Origin: Amoebophrya sp. A120
Lineage: Eukaryota > Sar > Dinophyceae > Syndiniales > Amoebophryaceae
DNA: 64,000 nt
Assembly (NCBI GenBank): GCA_905178155.1
Contig: CAJINV010000008.1
Location: forward strand, 3,522,013 to 3,586,012
Reading direction: 5' to 3'
Shown: positions 12,201 through 22,921 of the stretch, one piece after another
How positions within the stretch are numbered: the stretch's first letter is position 1
Layout of the letters: the number at the start of each line of letters is the position of its first letter
Notes under the pieces: generated by a model
Databases searched by the model: none
Told to the model about the DNA's origin: nothing
The model's input: the letters and a program-made list of their open reading frames with translations, nothing else
Program-made: the position numbers and the translations under genes

Positions 12201-13657
12201 TACTTTGACGTTGGCGACTGGTTCATCTTCCAGGGACAAGAATTCGGTCCACAAGAACTACTACGTAGAAGGAGATCCACGACTTTATCACCAGAATTCT
12301 CTTTTAACCGGCGAGGATCCAGATTTCGACGAAGAGATGCGGCAAAATTTCTACTTTTCCGTGATGAAAACCTTTTTTCGCCTCGCGAAAAACCCATCCG
12401 CGTTGATCCGCTCGTTGCAGAACCTGATCATTGCAGCCTTCCCGGTGCTGCTCACGCAAGACAGCTCGTCGAGCGGGTCCGAGGAAGAGACGGTCATCGA
12501 AAATTTGGCCGAGCAACAGATAAATGCCAGCAATAGTAGTTCCTCGGTTATGCTTACACAAAAAATTTGCCGCATACGATTACGAACAAGACGCGTCGAA
12601 AAGAACGTGGTTGCCAAGCGAATAAGTGAGAGTAGATATGTCATGCTGAGTATCAATCATGAGTTTTCATTTTCTTTTCGTCGAAAACTTCTGCGTTTGT
12701 CATGCCCTGGGAGAATCAAATCATGAGAATTAGAATCTGATTTGTGTGTCGTGTGCGGTAAATGATTTCCCTTGGATGCCAATCGGGATGAACAGCTTGA
12801 GGAGACTGTTTCTCTACAGCAGCAACAACCGATATGGAAGTGTCAGAAGCGAAATTGACAAAATCGAAATGATTTGTCATGCATAAACTGGATTCCAGTT
12901 CGAACCCAGTTTCTAGCTGGCGCATCACAAATTCTGGCGGTGCCTAAATCCAGTTTGTAATGCTGCTTAGGCAGAGAGAACTGATTCTCTCATGCTGCCT
13001 TAGCAGCTCGAGCTATGAACCCAAACAGGCTTACAATCGGCCTCACTTGCCTGCTCTGCAACACACGTATTTCGCGTCATGCATTTCTTGCATCGCAAAT
13101 TTTTCGATTTTGTCAATTTCGATCCTGACAGTTCCATAACCGAGCCCCTTCCGGGAGTTTGTACAGCGCCACGAGTGTATGCATTGCAAATATGTCTGGG
13201 TCTGGAAGGATGCGATCTTGTGATGCGCATTTCAGAACGCAGAAAAATCTCTTATGCATAGGTAGCAAAAGATGCCCACTTTCTGTCACCAAAGTGGGGG
13301 ATTTGTCATGCGGATTAAGCAATGCCAATGCGTATGCGGAAGCTTCTCAAAATCTGTGATGCTAGGGCTTCCATGAAAGATGTGATGCTAGGGCTTCCAT
13401 GAAAGACATTTTGTGTCATGCAAAAACAGCATCACAAAAATCTGCATTCTTCCAGACCCAGACATTTTTGCATTTGATAGAGAGCGGGTGGGGAACAGCA
13501 TCAACCCGGTAGCAGCAGGACGGCGACAATAAACGGAAAATCTATGATCTCCCTGAGTCGCAACTATCTGTATCAGAAGAACAAGTCCTCGCGTTCGAGC
13601 AACATGTTGCTGCTCGGCACGCACCTCTCCACGGTCGAGGAGGGCGACGTGTACTAA
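3239..13657 (+). CDS. Large low-complexity protein with two WW domains and ankyrin-like repeats (about 2079 aa)
   Basis: Proposed exons: 3239-8006, 11038-11610, 11855-12535, 12820-12832, 13144-13175, 13485-13657. Together they make 6240 nt, a whole number of codons. Residues 1-830 are Ser/Thr/Gly-rich and look disordered. Two WW-type modules follow at about 834-866 (WKGW...) and 868-899 (GEWKQI...FWWN...LWEDP). Ankyrin-like helices follow near 924-957 (LLHYAVASGNRRMVDYL) and 1011-1040. WW domains bind proline-rich ligands and ankyrin repeats bind proteins, so a scaffold role is likely but the partner is unknown. The ATG at 3239 opens the long frame. The exon 1/2 join lies inside a 37-bp direct repeat, so the exact splice point cannot be fixed. 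Introns 2 and 3 are GT-AG, 4 and 5 are introners. The exon 3/4 join is the least certain. Confidence 0.65.
7965..8006 (+). repeat. Exon-derived direct repeat, copy 1 of 3
   Basis: A 42-bp coding sequence (...QEAGESELVLT) in the WW-ankyrin exon. It recurs exactly at 9614-9655, and its last 36 bases recur within 11001-11046. Splicing from copy 1 to copy 3 gives a continuous frame into DEEIVLKQDEE. Confidence 0.85.
8007..9613. mobile_element. Compound foldback insertion in the WW-ankyrin gene (unit 1)
   Basis: This segment lies between two copies of a 42-bp exon sequence (7965-8006 and 9614-9655). It is built from hairpins. Inverted arms of the type GGAACTAATTTCTGTAAGTT are seen near 8020-8050, 8200-8320, 8355-8470, 9185-9300 (almost perfect, over 45 bp per arm) and 9460-9610. 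A separate hairpin lies at 8465-8565, TCTAGAAG-rich palindromes at 8660-8900, GGGGTC-type tandem motifs at 8930-9055 and more palindromes at 9055-9190. No coding capacity is apparent. Confidence 0.7.
9614..9664 (+). repeat. Exon-derived direct repeat, copy 2 of 3
   Basis: This middle copy carries both the left extension shared with copy 1 and the right extension shared with copy 3. It therefore looks like the most complete piece of the original exon, stranded between the two insertions. Confidence 0.85.
9656..11000. mobile_element. TIR element in the WW-ankyrin gene (unit 2)
   Basis: This unit lies between exon-sequence copies at 9619-9664 and 11001-11046 (46 bp identical). Its ends are inverted repeats of about 30 bp. 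The left contains AACATTGTTGGTGTAGGAT, and the right contains its near-exact inverse just before GATA at 10997-11000. A second inverted pair inside (about 10197-10225 and 10440-10475) outlines a nested 280-bp element. Inner ORFs are short and not recognised. Together with unit 1 it must be removed from the mRNA to keep the reading frame. Confidence 0.6.
11001..11046 (+). repeat. Exon-derived direct repeat, copy 3 of 3
   Basis: The third copy of the duplicated exon segment. It directly follows a GATA terminus and opens the second coding exon of the WW-ankyrin gene. Confidence 0.85.
12833..13138. mobile_element. Introner, family B
   Basis: TIRs of the type TATGGAAGTGTCAG...CCATA with long inverted arms, and TSD ACCGA at 12828-12832 and 13139-13143. 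It lies between two short exons of the WW-ankyrin gene. Confidence 0.85.
13176..13479. mobile_element. Introner, family A
   Basis: The left arm holds GCAAATATGTCTGGGTCTGG. The right arm ends AGACATTTTTGCATTTGATA. The TSD is imperfect (ACGAG/GAGAG). The element contains a tandem 36-bp duplication near 13360-13405. The 32-bp exon between it and the previous introner is one of several micro-exons in the window. Confidence 0.8.
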
Positions 13658-15692
13658 GAAAAATATTCTACGGGGCGGTTGGAACGAACGAACGAACAAC
13701 GGCGTTGGATCGCTTTCTGCAGGTAGATGCTACTAGCAGTCGACAAAGATCATGAACAACCCTTGCTCTGTTCCAATTTCCCCCAGCTACATTATACGAT
13801 TTTATTTTAAAAAGACGTTCAAGAACGGCGATAGCGATATCGAAGACGAGAAATAATACGTTCTGTTTCAGAAATATACCAGTGGCAGTGAAGAACTAAG
13901 TAGTAGAGTGAGTCAATTTTATGAAGAAGGCGATTTTATTTCCGAATCACGGAAACAGGAGCAGAGAGCTATTTTTCAAATGAAACTACCGAAAGAACAT
14001 CAAAGAGGTCCAGCTACCGAGATGCACAGCGAATCGTTTATAATTACGTCGTCAGTTTTTGAATTAAGAGAAGCGCTACAACAGTAGTACTATGGGGTAG
14101 AGTACAACAAGTATTTCTTCTCGGAGTGAAGAATGATATTTCTAAAAGTCGTGATAGTTTATTTGGTCACACTAGGAGAGCTCTAGAACCCTAGTAACTT
14201 ACTCTCCCAGCGGTCGCAAAAGATCGACGGGAAGAAGTTGGAGCGCTTCCTTCAGCCGCCTCGTTTCTTACGGCGTGCAATGATTGGCAAAAGAGTCTTG
14301 ATAGCTAGTGTGAAGAAAGGTTGACCGCTCTACAAGTTTAGGGAGTCGTTATTGATGGGATTTGCATTTATTACGCTTACGGTCGTGGTTTTGTATTTCA
14401 TCAGTAAAATACTGCAGGAAAAAAAGAAAAACTCTCTAGAAACTCCATCCACCGAAGGAACACAGCCCTCCGCCTTAGCCTGAGCCAAGGGTCGGGGAAG
14501 CTTGCCCTAATGTTTCCGAAAAGGTACAAGGAAAGGCTTTCTACTGACTCAATTTGACGGCGGGCGGAATAAACAACTAAGCCGTTTATCTATGGACGAA
14601 TTTTTCTAGTACAGTAGGCGTCACGCCGTCCACCTCGTCCTTAATGACGACGAGATGAAACAATGTTTCGCCCGTGACAATCTTCATCTCGGGCGAAACA
14701 AACAAGAGCCGCGGAAGAATAGTCCTTTGCCACCCCTGCCTGAGGAGGTCTTGGTCTTTGTCAGAGTAAGCGCTTGCTGCACTACTTGGGTATAGTCGTA
14801 TCAGGAGAGTGACCCTCAGATGGATATTAAATGGCGCCACCTCCGGCGCTGGATGTATTTACGTAGAGTTCCTCTCGTCTTATGGAAGGAACGAGAACTA
14901 CTTATATTGAGAGTCTAAAGTCCGCGAAAGAAAGCTGCTAATGGCTTTCCCCTTGTTCTTCAATTGGAGCAGCGATGCGGCTGCGCTCCTTGTAGGTCTT
15001 TAACTACGAGTGAACTGTTCATATGATACTTGCTGCCACCTGAGGCGAAACTGAACAAATGATACCAGCGAAAAATACTCCTTGTCAAATTTTTATGAAA
15101 CAACAGGAAAGACCAAGGGGGCACCAAAACCTTCTCCCTTCTTGTTCGCCGCACCGTGCTACGGTACATCCATGATTGGGTTCTTCTCTGCTTCGAGCAG
15201 GATTGATGTAGTCGGGCTGTAGTTCCTCGTCCAGTGCGAGGTTTTTATATTCAAGCTGCGGGGGTCCTCTCGTGATCCGAAATCAGAGATCTTTCTACGT
15301 CTACCATCTTCAAGATTTCGTGGTTGCTGAAGAGTGTGGACGATAGTGTGTCCTCTCCCCGAAAATATATGTCCACATCAACGAGTACGAGTTTTCCTTT
15401 TGACCGCGAGAGTGATGTCAAATTCTATACGAGACTTGTTTTATCTCCTTTCGTTTGCGAGCGTGTCAAATACTCCGACTCCGTTTTGCGTTGTGGGCAC
15501 GAGTTGGTTTTTTCAGTTCTGCCTCGCGTTTACGAAGTCATCATCTCAGGAAACAATTAGTACTTTTGACGTCGCAGCGGCAGCGGCAAAGGACGCGGCC
15601 TTCAAGAATACGAAGTGATTTTTATCTTTTCATTGAGCTATAGTTCCATTTCCTTGCTGCACCTTCTTGACCCATTCGGAAAATTTCCCAAG
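13658..15692. other. Intergenic region with weak minus-strand ORFs
   Basis: No gene is firmly supported. A minus-strand ORF at 14586-14840 (84 aa) has a fairly protein-like C-terminal half but no recognised domain. Another at 14960-15169 lacks support. The stretch presumably also carries the promoter of the EF-hand gene. Confidence 0.4.
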
Positions 15693-16874
15693 ATGGAGCC
15701 CGAAGAGGCTTGGGAGCTGTATGCGCAGCCGCAACCCCAGGGATTGCGACTACCTTCCGATACGGTAGAGGACCACCAACTCCAGCAAAAATGTAGCCGC
15801 GAAAAAAACGACCCAACGTCAAAGGTGAAAACGCTCTCTCTTGCGGACCTGTCGTGTGCCATGATCGCTATTTTCGGTTTCAAGTTCAAGAAATACGATC
15901 TGAAAATGAGCATCTGCCGCCACAACACTTGCGCACACGAGATTATAGGTGGAGCTGGTAGGAATAAAACTACGACTTCTACTCCTACTGGTTCTTGTTC
16001 TGTTGACGTGACACAGGGGGCACTACAGCCAGAATTAGGCGGCCTCTCAACAGCACATCACACGACGAGCTCGTTCTCAGCAAGTACTAGAAACAAGGCC
16101 TTGCTGCTACAGTTGCACCAGCAGCGAACGCCTGCTTTTACTACAGCCACGTCGTCCACCACCGCGGAAACAGGAGCTGCACTAGCGCAAGAATCCCAAC
16201 AAAGCACGGCCCCCGGTGGTACAACAACATCAAACAAGGTCAACATGATCTCTACGACGATTGATGATCCTCCTTCGGACGCCGAATTTTTCCTGTCCAG
16301 CAAGCAGGACTTCTTGAACCTGGTTCAGGAGCGGAAGCAGCTGCTGCAGAATTGCACGACTAGTGGGAGTAGGACCGCGTATCAGCAATTTTCGGCGCTG
16401 GACGTGCAACACTGCGGGCAGGTCCGTGTCAGTGATCTCATGACGGTGGAAATGGGAAGAACGGGGGGGAGTGGAGGGAGCAGGAGCACGAGGAATACCA
16501 GTAGTACATCAAGCTCTGGTCGAGGACCCTCCGCGCAACGGCCGCCTCTGCTGTCCGAGAAGTTGGCGAGCAAGATTGTGCGGGCGGTGAGTCGCAACAA
16601 GACCACGTCGTTGGACCACAACGAACTAACGGGACATCCAGAAGAGCCGTATTTCACCTACCAAGACTACGCGGCCTACGTGCAGGACCGGGCGACGACG
16701 ACGAGAGTGGGGGAAATGAAGAAAAGCACTGCTCAACGTCCTGTAGTGGTCTCTGTGCACGAAGACGACCGACGTCCTCCCAGGAGCGCTAGTAACCAGC
16801 GAGACACAAAGCACTCGTCTTGCACTCCAAAAAAACCCACCAGTCATTTTGTAGATCATATGGAGATCGAATAA
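15693..16874 (+). CDS. EF-hand-fold protein resembling EFCAB11 (393 aa from this start)
   Basis: A single uninterrupted ORF. An in-frame start exists at 15615, but the ATG at 15693 has the better context and avoids an unlikely hydrophobic leader. Residues about 45-75 (LSLADLSCAMIAIFGFKFKKYDL) match the EFCAB11 pattern of an EF-hand exit helix followed by a conserved Phe-Gly-(Tyr/Phe)-Lys segment. Later segments AYQQFSALDVQHCGQVRVSDL and FTYQDYAAYV fit EF-hand helices 3 and 4. Canonical Asp ligands of the loops are largely missing, so calcium binding is doubtful. Ser/Thr/Gly-rich inserts of 60-100 residues separate the hands. The similarity is remembered, not computed. Confidence 0.55.
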   Translation: MEPEEAWELYAQPQPQGLRLPSDTVEDHQLQQKCSREKNDPTSKVKTLSLADLSCAMIAIFGFKFKKYDLKMSICRHNTCAHEIIGGAGRNKTTTSTPTGSCSVDVTQGALQPELGGLSTAHHTTSSFSASTRNKALLLQLHQQRTPAFTTATSSTTAETGAALAQESQQSTAPGGTTTSNKVNMISTTIDDPPSDAEFFLSSKQDFLNLVQERKQLLQNCTTSGSRTAYQQFSALDVQHCGQVRVSDLMTVEMGRTGGSGGSRSTRNTSSTSSSGRGPSAQRPPLLSEKLASKIVRAVSRNKTTSLDHNELTGHPEEPYFTYQDYAAYVQDRATTTRVGEMKKSTAQRPVVVSVHEDDRRPPRSASNQRDTKHSSCTPKKPTSHFVDHMEIE

Positions 16875-17647
16875 CAAACTGTAGTGGATCATGTCGTGGA
16901 TGAAGCAACTACATGAAGACAAACATCAATCGAAGGGATTCATGAGTTCACAAGCATTTTTATTCTCACAGGGCGTTCTGTATTTCTGTGCTCGTCGAAG
17001 CCAAGTGTTTTGTTTGCTTTCTTTATGCTTATTGTTGTATTTTCTGATGAGAGAAGAACGAACTTGAAGTACTGTTATCCACTTTTAACAGCCGGGCACT
17101 GGTTCTGCAGGCAGCACCTTGTCCCTTGTAATTGCTTACCAAGGCCGCGGCCTTCTTGCTGTACAGAGAGTGAAAGGCCACGAGTCAGGTTTATTTTTGC
17201 ACTTGGATGAGTGCAAGTAGTAGAACTGCGAGGAGACTACCACCCCGGGACCTTTACTCCGAAACTATTTCCGAGGAGGCGAGAGTTATTGTGTAGCACT
17301 GACTTTGGGAGTCAAGAAAACAAAAGAGATACAGACGGGTCGTCAAATAGAAAAAAGTAGTGTAATATCCATTTCCTTGTGCTAGTGCTTTCGTTTATTC
17401 GTGTATCAAAAGTAAGGGAACAAGATGATGCGGATCTTCACCACCATGCGTCAGAAACACCTGCGCGGTCCAGATTGACTGCGGTAAAGGCTCGAACAAA
17501 GAGGAGTCTGGTTGCCGGGACCACGACACGGTAGAGGCGATAGAACGACAGAGACGCCGGCAACTATATTGGCTGTTCTGTACGCCGACATTTTTTCACG
17601 CTGCGCATCTTGTCGTTCTTGCAACTTGAGCAGCAAGAACATTCAAC
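16875..17647. other. Intergenic region, no supported gene
   Basis: Short stretch between the EF-hand gene and IFT52 with no open frame of note. It presumably contains the terminator of the first and the promoter of the second. Confidence 0.5.
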
Positions 17648-20539
17648 ATGGCCGCTGCGCAGGACCCGATGAGCCTGCTGACCAGCAACCAGGCTGCGAC
17701 GGGGTCGGGACAGATCGAAATTCTTTTTGACGTGTCGAAAAAGGAGCTCGGCAACCCGCACAGCGTGTACAAGAAGCTGGTGCGCAAGCTGCGATCGGAC
17801 TACAAATGCGGACTGAACAAGGATCTGATCACGCTGGAACGGCTGAAAACCTGCGGCCTGGTGATCTTCGCGGGGCCCCGGGAAATGTTTTCAACGGAGG
17901 AGTTTGAGGCGATAAAAAAGTACATTGGCCCGGACCACAAGGGCTCGGTGCTGTTTCTACTTGCGGAGGGCGGCGAACAGAGGCTGCAGACCAACGTGAA
18001 CTACCTCCTGGAAGTATCGTCAGGAAAAGAACTCCCTCCACGTTATATTCAAAGGGGAAGTTGTAGCTGTGATGCGCGATTTGTACTAGACAAACAGAAG
18101 CAAGCCAAGAAGACGCTTGCTGCAGGGTTAATGCAAAGGAGAGGCATTCCCATTTGCGTACACAAGTAAGCAGCGCAAATTTTTCTTCTGGTGCGTTTTC
18201 AATATGGAGAGCGTGTATTTTTCCTCACAATAGGAGGAGTTCGGGATTATGTGCAACAGCGACTCGGTGATACGGACCACTTTTCGCAAGTACCACCACC
18301 CAAAGGAGGCGTTTGTCTGCAACGGGGTGCTGTCAAAAGATCTGCTCCGGATCGCAAAGGGGGCTGCAAAGGAACTGATGGACACCATACAAGCGGACGG
18401 GGGCGGGGGAGGTGCGGGGGCGAAAGGTACTTGTTGATCCGTGGTGCGCGCTGCAGGGGCAGAAGATGAACTGCAAGCCTGTTTTTCTGCTCGACTGGCG
18501 TTGTACTAACTTCTGCTCTGAACAAGATAATAGTTCGAAAATTGGTGGAGGACGAAGCTGTGGCACAACACGTACTGCACAGGTGTTGAACAGGAAAAAA
18601 ACCCATCAGGTGCCGTCAGCCGGTCCGCAGTCGACGACGCGCCGCAGCACGGAGCAAAGTCGCCTTTGGAGTTCGTCTATCCCTTCGGTGCCACGATGAA
18701 CGTTCAAAAACCCGCGGTGCCCGTGCTGTCCACAGGTGAGAAAGCAGAAGGAATTGTTGATGTAAACAACATTTTGTTCCGCCATTTCTTATGCTGCCAC
18801 GGTCACGGAGTCGGAGATCATGAGAGACATGCCTAGTTTTTCAATACAGTTACAGCACGAATCGACTTTCAGGACTTTCCAGCGCATGAAAAATAAAAGT
18901 GTGACAGAACTACACCTCGACTTTTTTCATCTCTATCAGGCCCCATCAGTTACCCACTGAACCGGCCGGTATGTGCGGTGCACGAAAATGCAAACGGCGG
19001 GAGGCTTTGCGTGCTGGGTTCCTGGAACATCTTCTCGGACGATTACTTGGATAAGGAGAACAACGCGAAAGTCTGCGAGCTGCTCATCAAGTGGCTCACC
19101 AGAATGAACGACTGCGACCTCAGCTACAAGTACTCGACGAAATACCTTTATAGATACAACTGTCGTGTGATGCTGATGTAGTAGTTCGTTGTTCACCCAA
19201 TGGTAATGTGTAGCGTTGAGAAGCGATTTTTTCAGTGGGGTATTTGTATTGGTATTGTTGGAAGTGTCGCTGCGCCTGCAAGGAGTTTCGAAAAAACTAC
19301 AACTTGGAGCATGATGCAATGGGGCAGAAAAAAGTATGAATCCAATGCACCAGGTATGGTGAGGAGCCGGACATATCGGAGTACCACTTCCTTCCGCACA
19401 CACAATTGCTAGCGGAATTATGGAGTTCTCAAATGTTACATTCTCAACTGTTACATGATTCGTCATGCAAAACCACCGCTATCATCTACACGATCAAGCT
19501 GCTCTGCGTGACAAATTCTGGAAGGGCCAAACAGGCTGACAATCTATGCCAAATCTGTCATGCAAGACGCGCAATGCCCCCCCTTTCACTTTTCCCATTC
19601 TTGCATTACAAATCCATGTGACAGTTAAGAATGTAACGTTTGAGAATACCATAGGAATCTTTGAAGTCCTGCCTCCAGGAAGGGAATGTCATACCACGCG
19701 ACTTCACAGAAATGTTTGACGACCGGCTCTTCAAATTTGACACCAGCCTGATACCAGAAGCAATAAGGTACTTTTGTCAATGTCTGTACTTAGTACAACC
19801 GAAGAAAATTATGGTTGTTTTATTCATTGGCTTTCGCTTACTGTCAACAAAAACTCACCTTCTTTACTGACTTTTAATTGATTACGACTCGCAAACCTAC
19901 TTCAACGCACGGAAACCCAAACTCAAATGCAAAACGAACCAAAACCTACCCTTTCGTCCAGGCTCTATCAGACGCTTGGCGTGAAGCATGAAGCATTGAC
20001 GTTAATTCCGCCCGAGTTTGAGACGCCGTTGCCGCAGCTACGGCCAGCGGTATTCCCACCCGTGCTCAAAGAACCACCAGGGCCCCCGCTCGATTTGTAC
20101 GACCTGGATGAGGAATTCGCGTCCGAGAAAACAAGACTCGCACAATTGACAAACAAGGTACTCACCTGGTCGTTTTTGTCATGCACTTGCAGATATGGCA
20201 ATGGTATGGCATGGAACGACTACGACTTTTGCTTTGCGTTTCCTCCGACACAGATAGTTTTGCGTTGTTTTTTTTGTCATTTGAAGTAAGTCAACCACAT
20301 AAAAATTCCAGTGCACGGATGAAGACCTGGACTACTACGTCATGCAAGCGGGTGAGATTCTTCAAGTGAGCGAGAAGCTTCCGGACAGGAGCGCAAAGCA
20401 CGTGCTGGAGCACGTGTTCTCACAGATTCTGAACTTCAAAAAGTTGAACCAGGGCCACATGATGCAAGACCCGGACAACAGCGGCATGCTGATGGGCCCG
20501 CCCCCGGGGAGCGGCGGCGGGCCGGGGGGCTTTCCTTAA
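17648..20539 (+). CDS. IFT52: Intraflagellar transport protein 52 (IFT-B core subunit), 498 aa
   Basis: Exons 17648-18014, 18238-18426, 18583-18735, 18940-19129, 19354-19418, 19659-19767, 19962-20157, 20312-20539; 1497 nt, in frame throughout. IFT52 is a core subunit of the IFT-B train that carries ciliary cargo to the flagellar tip. The family's landmark stretches appear in order: ILFDVSKKE, GPREMFSTEEFEAIKKY, AEGGEQRLQTNVNYLLEEFG, HPKEAFVCNGVL, FVYPFGATMNVQKPAVPVLS, LNRPVCAV, IFSDDYLDKENNAK, CLQEGNVIPRDFTEMFDD, VKHEALTLIPPEFETPLPQL, DLDEEFASEKTRLAQLTNK, CTDEDLDYYV and HVLEHVF. The length is close to animal IFT52 (437 aa in human), with a Pro/Gly-rich tail. Introns 1 (family E) and 5 (family F) are introners and the rest are GT-AG. 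Removing the introners with one TSD copy gives LLEEFG and LLAESLKSCLQEG, matching the family without insertions. Confidence 0.96.
18015..18232. mobile_element. Introner, family E (degenerate), IFT52 intron 1
   Basis: The left arm TATCGTCAGGAAAAGAACTC and the right arm ending TTTTTCCTCACAATA are inverted relatives of the family E TIR. TSD is GGAAG/GGAGG. GT-AG boundaries are also possible here but would add one extra Glu relative to the conserved protein. Confidence 0.8.
19419..19653. mobile_element. Introner, family F, IFT52 intron 5
   Basis: The TIR begins TATGGAGTTCTCAAATGTTA and is inverted at the right end (...TTTGAGAATACCATA). TSD GGAAT lies at 19414-19418 and 19654-19658. No GT/AG pair at the ends keeps the IFT52 frame, so splicing must be non-canonical. 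Confidence 0.92.
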
Positions 20540-21508
20540 CACGTCCAGTGATGCAATATACAAATGAATCGTCCGCTGTCGTTTTTGGGATGCCGTGTTG
20601 CTCACTTTATCATTTGACAATTTGTAATTATGCCGTGCAAAAATCTTCACGATTTGGTCTTACTTAATCAATCTTAAGCATGCAGCACTGAAAGCCTAAT
20701 TGCTTGGCTCAGCCTGCTGCTCGCAACGGTCTTATTCTGTGGGAAATCTGCTTAGTACTTCAGGTGGTTAGTGGTCAAAAAAAAAAGACGTCAGGTCTTT
20801 CCGTCTCCTGTCGATGATTTTGGGCTACCTCCTCTACTTTCCGCTATCATTTGCCAGTCAAAATGGCTAAAAGCATGAAATTTGCAGGAGCTCGCACATG
20901 CTTCTTGCTGTAGCGCGCTAGTAGTTGTACGGTTTTTCTTGAAGAGTCCGAGCTTCAGGATATGGAAAAACTGACGAGGAAGGTTTCCAGTTTTTGGTGC
21001 GACTACGAAAAAGACCACAGTTCCGTCAGAGTAAAGTAATATTCAACTCGAGTAAGAAAATACACGGAAAGAGTAAAAGGACGCTCTTTGAATGGAGCGA
21101 AAATATTAACTGGTTTGCTGAACAAGAACACATATGATGTTGTTCTCCTTTCATCTACGAGTTGTTCGTGCAGGGCGAGGCGCACATGTTCATCATGTAG
21201 CAGTAGCACATGCCAGGACGAATTTCAAATCGTTCGTGAGCGAGCATAATTGCGTGAAAAACGTACATTGTCGTCGTCTCGTAAAGGAGAGTGAAGAAAA
21301 TACGCCTATGCCTGGTACGCCTTGACGAAGAAGTTCTATTCACGATATTTATAATGCAAGAACCTGTTGTATATGTATACTGAACTTTTTGGAACGGCGA
21401 CGTTTTTTTTCGGATTCATGAGTAGGATAAGGTCGTGTACGACCACCTTCCCGAGCCAGACTCTAAGATCATCTCTGCACGAGTCCTCAGCCCTTCTGCT
21501 TGCTCAAA
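20540..21508. other. Intergenic region, no supported gene
   Basis: Between IFT52 and the next gene; only short ORFs with no recognisable content. An overlapping + ORF at 21367-21777 shares bases with the next gene in another frame but does not continue into its second exon. Confidence 0.5.
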
Positions 21509-22257
21509 ATGGGTTTTCTGCAGCAGCTCCTGGCGCCGCACCATCTTCCGGAGCAATTCGATTGTTTCTCGCACACCGGAGTAGGGGACATGGTGTCTCT
21601 TCCGGCTCCTCGAGCATCTGCTGTCTTCTCGTCAGCACAGCATGCTTTGACGACGGCCCATCCGTTTTCGCAAGCGCGACCAGGAACTACGTTGGGACCA
21701 CGAAACGCCACGGGCGGGTCAATGTCATCAGCGTCGTCGACGTCAACAAGTTTTTTGCACACAAGAAATGCAATTAATGATGCAAGTATCTCTGCAGCTT
21801 ACAACGTGTCGCGCGGGCTGCAGGAGGACGTCGACCCAGCAGTGCCGACACTACAACTAGGCGGCTCTCGCCGTGCGGAAACTACGATGGCAGGGAGAGC
21901 CAGTTCGTTTTATGCGCACCACAAGGCACCGGCAACTTTGCCAGCCTCCCCGGATGATAACATTTGGAACGCGGCGTCAGAGTTGCAGTACACGTACGGC
22001 TATCGGGAAATCAAGAAACGGGTATAAGAAATAGAGACTTTCATATGGATCAAAAGTGCATAAGCATATCAATGTAAGTTTCATGTGTTGATGGCAGCAC
22101 ATTCACAAGAACATGATCAAAAAATCTTCACCAGATAAACGCCGTTGCTTCCTACGCCGCGATGGGCTGTCTCGGGGCCTTGGGAATCGGCTACATCACC
22201 ACAAACCTGCTCCAACAAGAAGCACCGCGGCAGAAACGCAAGCGAGCGGACTTCTGA
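21509..22257 (+). CDS. Small tail-anchored membrane protein, unknown function (211 aa)
   Basis: Exons 21509-22021 and 22135-22257, joined by a short GT-AG intron in phase 0. The protein is Ser/Ala-rich for about 150 residues, then has a YTYGYREIKKR motif, then a single hydrophobic segment near the C-terminus (AVASYAAMGCLGALGIGYIT) followed by a basic tail (QKRKRADF). This is the architecture of a C-tail-anchored organelle or ER protein. The ATG at 21509 is the first in-frame Met. No family is recognised. Confidence 0.6.
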
Positions 22258-22484
22258 TCTCCTGGTCGATGGCCAGATTGCGTGTGCGGGGTGGACGCGA
22301 AGTAGCCCTTGCAAAAGATCATGACAGTGTGCTTCATTTTCATCAATCTGCAGAACTGGTTTACTTTTGCGCATGTTTAATATTGTGTCGACGACCACGA
22401 CGTAGGCACTGTCTGTAGCCGCACAATGTTAATGTTCACTTTCCTTTTCGCTCCTGGCTTCTGCTTCTGTTTCGGGGAAGATCA

Positions 22485-22921
22485 GCACGCGGAGGACACA
22501 TCTAAAGACACACTCACCAAATGGCACTAAGTACTACCGCTCGCTGCTGGTGTATCGCAAGAAAAAAGTGTTACAGTTACACATTGTCATGCAAGACTGG
22601 CAACAGAGACAACCTTTCTCATGCAGGAAATGCTTCGAAGCTTCGTTTCCTTCCTGTTTTCCCTTAATATGATCTTCGCATTACAAGTTTTCTCTGCCAC
22701 ACAGAGAAAATTTGTGATGCAGAAACTCCAACAAATGTGTAACTGTAACACTTTTTTCTCGTGATATGGTGAGAAGCAGCCGGAGCCGCTTCCTTAGAAC
22801 CAGGCAGAACTGCTATTCCAAACCTAAAGATCAAATTTTGGGAATTTCTAGAGACTATTTTACTCACAAGAACTTAATTGTTGATATGCAACAACTTGCT
22901 ACGAGTACGACCACGTTGTAA
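22485..22921 (+). CDS. Possible short coding segment split by an introner
   Basis: Left and right of the introner at 22553-22766 a frame reads GTKYYRSLLV|RSSRSRFLRT when one TSD copy is removed, and it stays open to about 22921. A pyrimidine-rich tract ending in AG precedes it near 22480. No start codon exon or family is recognised. It may be a terminal exon of an unrecognised gene or chance. Confidence 0.25.
22553..22766. mobile_element. Introner, family D
   Basis: TIR TATCGCAAGAAAAAAGTGTT continues as ACAGTTACAC and is inverted at the right end. TSD TGGTG at 22548-22552 and 22767-22771. It lies outside any firmly called gene. Confidence 0.9.

Noticed and set aside
21367-21777. 136-aa plus-strand ORF overlapping the tail-anchored protein gene
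   Set aside because: It overlaps in another frame and does not connect to the second exon encoding the membrane tail.
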